Assembly: GCA_038247995.1 (NCBI GenBank)
Contig: JBBRUG010000352.1
Location: forward strand, 1-5,941
Direction of reading: 5' to 3'
DNA length: 5,941 nucleotides
Origin: JBBRUG01 sp038247995
Lineage (GTDB): Bacteria > Chloroflexota > Chloroflexia > Chloroflexales > Chloroflexaceae
Each line of letters begins with the position of its first letter. Position 1 is the first letter of the stretch. Shown here piece by piece: positions 5,435-5,941 of this stretch. A model generated the notes under the pieces. It did no database searches. It was not told the DNA's origin and saw nothing but the letters and a program-made list of their open reading frames with translations. The translations under genes were made by a program, and so were the position numbers.

Positions 5435-5833
5435 ATGCCGAACCTGTACCCCTCGTGGATTGAAATTCCAGCGGCCGATCTGGAGCGTGCGTTGCGCTTC
5501 GATCGCGCCGTGTTTGCCCTCAGCGACACGCCGCTGTTCGACGAGCCGCCGGCGCGGATCGCGCTGTTGCAGCCGTCGGAGAAAGGCCTGCGTGCGCTCG
5601 GCGTGTCGCTCGTCCAGTCGCCGGATCACCCGCCCGGCCCCTCCGGCCCGGTAGTCAATTTCCATCTTGGCGCTCACGTTGCCCTGGACGCTGCGCTGGA
5701 ACAGGCGCCCCTGCATGGCGGGCAGACGCTCGGCGCGCCGGTTGATGCGGGCGATGGGCAGCAGTATTGTCTCGTGCGCGACAGCGAGGGCAATACGATT
5801 GCGCTATCGTCGTACGAGCCGGCAACGGTGTAA
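5435..5833 (+). CDS. VOC-family (glyoxalase/bleomycin-resistance-like) protein
   Basis: The protein has 132 residues with the two-module fold pattern of the vicinal oxygen chelate superfamily: a WIEIPAADLERALRF start (residues 8-22), a loop-strand to IALLQPSEKG, then VVNFHLGAHVALDAALEQA (73-91) and CLVRDSEGNTIALSS (112-126). Candidate metal ligands by position are E10, H77 and E118, but members vary and some bind no metal. The start ATG at 5435 has GGAG six bases upstream. One oddity is ERALRFD: relatives usually have tyrosine (RAxxFY) where this protein has D23. It most resembles short VOC proteins of unknown substrate that read IGLHS or IALSS near the end. It stands alone, divergent from the DUF5990-like gene. 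Confidence 0.85.
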   Translation: MPNLYPSWIEIPAADLERALRFDRAVFALSDTPLFDEPPARIALLQPSEKGLRALGVSLVQSPDHPPGPSGPVVNFHLGAHVALDAALEQAPLHGGQTLGAPVDAGDGQQYCLVRDSEGNTIALSSYEPATV

Positions 5834-5888
5834 CAAGACTGCACATTTCGTTCCGTCCCAGGGCTGAGGAATGCACAGCCGCAGTAGG

Positions 5889-5905
5889 GTATGCTGCGGG
5901 CATAC
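5889..5905 (+). terminator. Small hairpin downstream of the VOC gene
   Basis: GTATGC (5889-5894), a five-base loop TGCGG and GCATAC (5900-5905) form a perfect 6-bp stem about 55 bases after the VOC stop. No T-run follows, so it may be only a weak or Rho-assisted terminator, or chance. The rest of 5834-5941 shows no gene. Confidence 0.3.
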
Positions 5906-5941
5906 GCGTTCCAGGCGCGTCCGATCCGCGGAAAGGGCTGA

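Noticed and set aside
5174..5716. Minus-strand ORF overlapping the VOC gene
   Set aside because: It covers the start of a well-supported plus-strand gene and the divergent promoter gap, with no domain of its own.
1..5941. CRISPR arrays, tRNA or rRNA genes, phage integrase or a defence island
   Set aside because: I saw no spaced direct repeats, cloverleaf-like sequence, rRNA segments or matching protein motifs.

Overview
The window is GC-rich bacterial chromosome, apart from one AT-rich patch near the left end. The mix of a GC-rich ISL3-type insertion sequence, an IS66-like remnant and small housekeeping or accessory enzymes suggests a soil or aquatic bacterium with many insertion sequences. 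Chloroflexota is my best guess, from the general look of the proteins only; no marker gene is present to prove it.

The left half (1-2990) is a scrap zone. Positions 1-370 hold no gene I recognise. Positions 371-823 carry the 3' part of an unrecognised, AT-rich gene on the minus strand. Next comes a structurally complete ISL3-family insertion sequence (824-2621) with perfect 23-bp terminal inverted repeats. Its transposase gene (minus strand, 2542 to 849) is split over three reading frames by two single-base insertions. Removing both bases gives exactly one 563-residue protein. To the right of the element lies an internal piece of an IS66-like transposase (about 2622-2806). This is fused to the N-terminal part of a pyridoxamine-phosphate-oxidase-like flavin-binding gene (about 2797-2987), which has a stop codon where the family usually has a tryptophan. 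The region therefore records at least two layers of transposon insertion and decay.

The right half (3283-5833) is ordinary and intact. On the minus strand, reading right to left, are a DUF5990-like protein (5219-4761), a nucleotidyltransferase-fold protein (4774-3977) that overlaps it by 14 bases, a possible 23-codon ORF or gene remnant (3858-3787), and a NUDIX hydrolase (3774-3283). The first two are probably co-transcribed and translationally coupled, and the NUDIX gene may be in the same transcript. A VOC (glyoxalase-like) gene (5435-5833) points the other way, so 5220-5434 should hold divergent promoters. A 15-base palindrome at 3275-3289 covers the NUDIX stop codon and the stop of a small convergent plus-strand ORF (3141-3281).

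I see no CRISPR array, tRNA, rRNA, integrase, defence system or biosynthetic cluster. The points most worth a second look are the layered insertion history, the exact two-lesion transposase and the overlapping DUF5990/nucleotidyltransferase pair.
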